DNA of 64,000 bases from assembly GCA_031380225.1 (NCBI GenBank), contig JANNFX010000239.1, forward strand, positions 7,187-71,186. The letters run 5' to 3'. Positions 61,419 through 64,000 of this stretch are shown here, in pieces. Source of the DNA: JANNFX01 sp031380225 (GTDB lineage: Bacteria; Pseudomonadota; Alphaproteobacteria; Rhizobiales; Hyphomicrobiaceae). The notes under the pieces are model-generated. The model worked only from the letters and a program-made list of their open reading frames with translations, was not told where the DNA came from and searched no databases. The position numbers and the translations under genes were made by a program. Position 1 is the stretch's first letter. Each line of letters opens with the position of its first letter.

Positions 61419-64000
61419 ATGGTAGGCGCTAACCGGCTCCCTTCCGGGGAGCCGGCCGGTTTGCGCGAGGGAGCGGAGAAAGACGAGCGCTGCTTCGATC
61501 CGTTGAAGAACCCAAAGCTCAAGGCCGCCATCAAAGACGCGCGCCGCGACCAGGTGCCGATGAACTACGTACTGCGCGTCGTACAATTCGCCAAGCAGGG
61601 CTATAAGGACATCGACTTCGATGTCTACGATACCGATTGGGATTCAGAAGCCTATCTGACTGTCTCGGGTCAGAACTCGAACAATTCGGTGCGCGTCACC
61701 GACGAATTCCTAAACGCAGTCAATAACGACGGCAACTGGAACTTGACCGCGCGCAGCGGCGCCAAGTCTGCTGCCGCGCCGAAGGTCGTCAAAACCTTGA
61801 AGGCGCGCGATCTCTGGGAAAAAATCGGCTCGGCGGCGTGGGCGTCGGCCGATCCTGGCATTCAGTTCCACACCACCATCAACGATTGGCACACCTGCCC
61901 GCAGTCGGGCCCGATCCGCGCGTCAAACCCATGTTCGGAATATATGTTCCTCGACGACACCGCCTGCAATCTGGCGTCGATGAACTTGATGACGTTCCGC
62001 CATGCCGACGCTTCGTTCAATATCGAAGCCTACGAACACGCCTGCCAGCTATGGACAGTGGTGCTCGAAATCTCGGTGTTGATGGCGCAGTTCCCGTCGC
62101 GTCAGATTGCCGAATTGTCGTACCGTTACCGCACGCTGGGCTTGGGCTTCGCTAACATTGGCGGCCTGCTGATGGCGGCTGGTACATCTTATGATTCGGA
62201 TGAAGGCCGCGCCATTTGCGGCGCCATCTCGGCCATCATGACCGGCGTGTCGTATGCAACCTCAGCTGAAATGGCGAAGGAACTCGGACCGTTCCCGGGC
62301 TATGAGCCAAACAAAGCCGATATGGGCCGCGTCATTCGCAATCACCGCCGCGCCGCTTACGGCATTACCGATGGCTACGAGGGTTTGAGCATCGCACCCG
62401 TTCCTCTCGATCATGCCAACTGCCGCGACAATCGTTTGGTCGCCGCCGCGACCCGCGCATGGGACAACGCGCAAGCACTCGGCGAAGCCTACGGCTATCG
62501 CAATGCGCAGGCGACTGTCGTTGCGCCGACCGGTACCATTGGTCTCGTGATGGACTGCGACACCACCGGCATCGAACCGGACTTCGCCCTCGTCAAGTTC
62601 AAGAAGCTGGCGGGTGGCGGTTACTTCAAGATCATCAACCGCTCGGTACCCGAAGCCTTGCGTGCGTTGGGCTATCGCGAACACCAGATCGCAGAGATCG
62701 AAGCCTATGCAGTTGGGCACGGTTCGTTGGCACAGTCACCGGCCATCAATCACGGTACGCTCAAAGCGCGTGGCTTCACCGATGAAGCCTTGAAATCGAT
62801 CGAAGGCGGCCTTGGCACCGCGTTCGACATCAAGTTTGTGTTCAACAAATGGACGCTGGGCGAAGCGTTCCTGATCAATACGCTCAGAGTGCCGGCCGAA
62901 AAGCTTGATGATCCGTCGTTCGATTTGTTCCAGCACTTAGGTTTCTCGAAAAAAGACGTAGAATCTGCGAACGAGCACGTCTGTGGAGCGATGACGCTCG
63001 AAGGCGCGCCGCACATCAAGTCTGAGCATCTGCCGGTCTTCGATTGCGCCAATGCCTGCGGCCGCAAGGGCAAGCGGTATCTGTCGGTCGAAAGCCACAT
63101 CCGCATGATGGCGGCGTCGCAGCCGTTTATTTCGGGCGCGATCTCGAAGACCATCAACATGCCGAACGACGCCACCGTTGAAGACTGCAAGCAAAGCTAC
63201 ATGCTGTCGTGGCGTTTGGCTTTGAAGGCTAACGCGCTCTATCGCGATGGTTCCAAGCTATCGCAGCCGCTGAACTCGATGATCCTGTCGGACGATGAGG
63301 ACGACGCCGACCTGTTGGCCGATCAACTGGCAACAAGCGTGCCGATGGCCGCAAAGACGGCCGTAATCACCGAACGCATTGTCGAGCGGATTGTGGAACG
63401 CGTGCGCGACCGCGAGCGTGAAAAAATGCCAGGCCGCCGCAAGGGCTACACCCAGAAGGCGACGGTTGGCGGGCATAAAGTTTATCTGCGCACCGGCGAA
63501 TATGACAGCGGCGAATTGGGCGAGATCTTTATCGACATGCATAAGGAAGGCGCTGCCTTCCGCTCGTTGATGAACAACTTCGCCATCGCAATTTCGTTGG
63601 GCCTGCAATACGGCGTGCCGCTCGAAGAGTATGTGGAAGCCTTCACCTTCACGCGCTTTGAACCGGCCGGCCTCGTGCAGGGCAACGAGACCATCAAGAA
63701 CGCGACGTCGATCCTTGACTACATTTTCCGCGAGTTGGCGGTGTCGTATCTCTCGCGTCACGATCTGGCGCATGTCGATCCGCGCGAAATCGTCGGCGAG
63801 ACCGGGCTCGGTTCCGGCGATGACGCGACCGACGCGCAGCTCGATTTGGAGTTGCCGGAAAGCGTGTCGAAAATGGTGTCAAAGGGCCTGGTGCGCGGCG
63901 CACCGGTGCGCTTGGTAACCCGCGGCGGTGCGGCAGCGGTATCGAACGGCGCTGGACACGGTGGCGGATCAGGGGGCAGCGCGTCATATGCCGGCACTCA
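61419..64000 (+). CDS. nrdJ: B12-dependent ribonucleotide reductase, C-terminal part (runs off window)
   Basis: The frame continues open from 61389 to the window edge. It includes [40 protein letters not shown], the finger-loop [20 protein letters not shown] with the catalytic Cys, [34 protein letters not shown] substrate loops and the radical/B12 region up to a Gly-rich linker at the edge. ATG at 61419 is a possible restart (GAAGG 4-5 bases upstream). Alternatively the two halves are joined by readthrough. Core catalytic residues are intact. The C-terminal redox Cys pair lies beyond the window. Confidence 0.8.
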   Translation, partial: MVGANRLPSGEPAGLREGAEKDERCFDPLKNPKLKAAIKDARRDQVPMNYVLRVVQFAKQGYKDIDFDVYDTDWDSEAYLTVSGQNSNNSVRVTDEFLNAVNNDGNWNLTARSGAKSAAAPKVVKTLKARDLWEKIGSAAWASADPGIQFHTTINDWHTCPQSGPIRASNPCSEYMFLDDTACNLASMNLMTFRHADASFNIEAYEHACQLWTVVLEISVLMAQFPSRQIAELSYRYRTLGLGFANIGGLLMAAGTSYDSDEGRAICGAISAIMTGVSYATSAEMAKELGPFPGYEPNKADMGRVIRNHRRAAYGITDGYEGLSIAPVPLDHANCRDNRLVAAATRAWDNAQALGEAYGYRNAQATVVAPTGTIGLVMDCDTTGIEPDFALVKFKKLAGGGYFKIINRSVPEALRALGYREHQIAEIEAYAVGHGSLAQSPAINHGTLKARGFTDEALKSIEGGLGTAFDIKFVFNKWTLGEAFLINTLRVPAEKLDDPSFDLFQHLGFSKKDVESANEHVCGAMTLEGAPHIKSEHLPVFDCANACGRKGKRYLSVESHIRMMAASQPFISGAISKTINMPNDATVEDCKQSYMLSWRLALKANALYRDGSKLSQPLNSMILSDDEDDADLLADQLATSVPMAAKTAVITERIVERIVERVRDREREKMPGRRKGYTQKATVGGHKVYLRTGEYDSGELGEIFIDMHKEGAAFRSLMNNFAIAISLGLQYGVPLEEYVEAFTFTRFEPAGLVQGNETIKNATSILDYIFRELAVSYLSRHDLAHVDPREIVGETGLGSGDDATDAQLDLELPESVSKMVSKGLVRGAPVRLVTRGGAAAVSNGAGHGGGSGGSASYAGT
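61433..61455 (+). other. Hairpin inside nrdJ extra segment
   Basis: CCGGCTCC (61433-61440) and GGAGCCGG (61448-61455) form a perfect 8-bp GC-rich stem with a 7-base loop, 47 bases after the second amber codon. It lies in about 25 codons that family members seem not to have. It could be an inserted palindrome or a stimulator of recoding. Confidence 0.6.

Overview
The window reads as a chromosomal segment of an alphaproteobacterium, most likely Hyphomicrobiales (Rhizobiales) or a close relative. The evidence is the gene set: CpdR, ntrYX-dat-hfq-hflX, a Gly-rich HflK, a complex I NDUFA12-type subunit, a DUF2155 protein, a zinc-free L36, and a B12-dependent (class II) ribonucleotide reductase. 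Most of it is ordinary housekeeping DNA of moderately high GC. Species cannot be named from sequence alone.

Layout. 1-5.3 kb: 3' end of glmS, a TPR/SPOR envelope protein, a DUF502 membrane protein, a zinc-type ABC transporter (znuCB without znuA) behind a Zur-like dyad, and a small exported protein. 5.3-15 kb, mostly minus strand: rfbC, pssA and psd (phosphatidylethanolamine synthesis), a Do-like protease, hflK-hflC, folA, an iron-permease-like protein, thyA and a CPBP protease. 15-28.7 kb: lipA, mmsA, a beta-alanine transaminase, gabT, two regulators and a plus-strand putrescine operon (small leader ORF, class III transaminase, puuD, puuA, puuC, gabD) that lacks the PuuB oxidase. 28.7-36.7 kb is accessory in character: poorly coding DNA, a membrane-anchored gene with an in-frame amber codon, N-formylglutamate amidohydrolase, cpdR, an RTX lipase, tRNA-Val with a 3' duplication flanking a nucleotidyltransferase-fold gene, rpmJ, tRNA-Ala and a 269-bp cloverleaf-like inverted-repeat element. 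36.7-49.7 kb: nadA-nadB-nadC behind two matching dyads, an unknown acidic protein, a BNR-repeat protein paired with a MoaD/ThiS-like protein, gltX, an RTX protein, nadE, a DUF433/DUF5615 toxin-antitoxin pair and an NhaD-like antiporter. 50-60 kb: ntrY-ntrX-dat-hfq-hflX, several small envelope proteins, an orphan HicB and NDUFA12. 60.4 kb to the edge: nrdJ, whose frame is interrupted by two amber codons and runs off the window.

The metabolic blocks fit together. PuuA/transaminase/PuuC/PuuD would turn putrescine into GABA, and GabT/GabD turn GABA into succinate. The beta-alanine transaminase and MmsA form the parallel malonate-semialdehyde route. NadA/B/C and NadE cover both ends of de novo NAD synthesis.

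The main unusual points are the doubly amber-interrupted nrdJ with an extra hairpin-bearing segment, the 269-bp structured element flanked by TA, the tRNA-Val mini-island, three cloverleaf repeats (one of which supplies the tail of an orphan HicB), the leader ORF and hairpin ahead of the putrescine operon, and the BNR/MoaD pair of unknown function.
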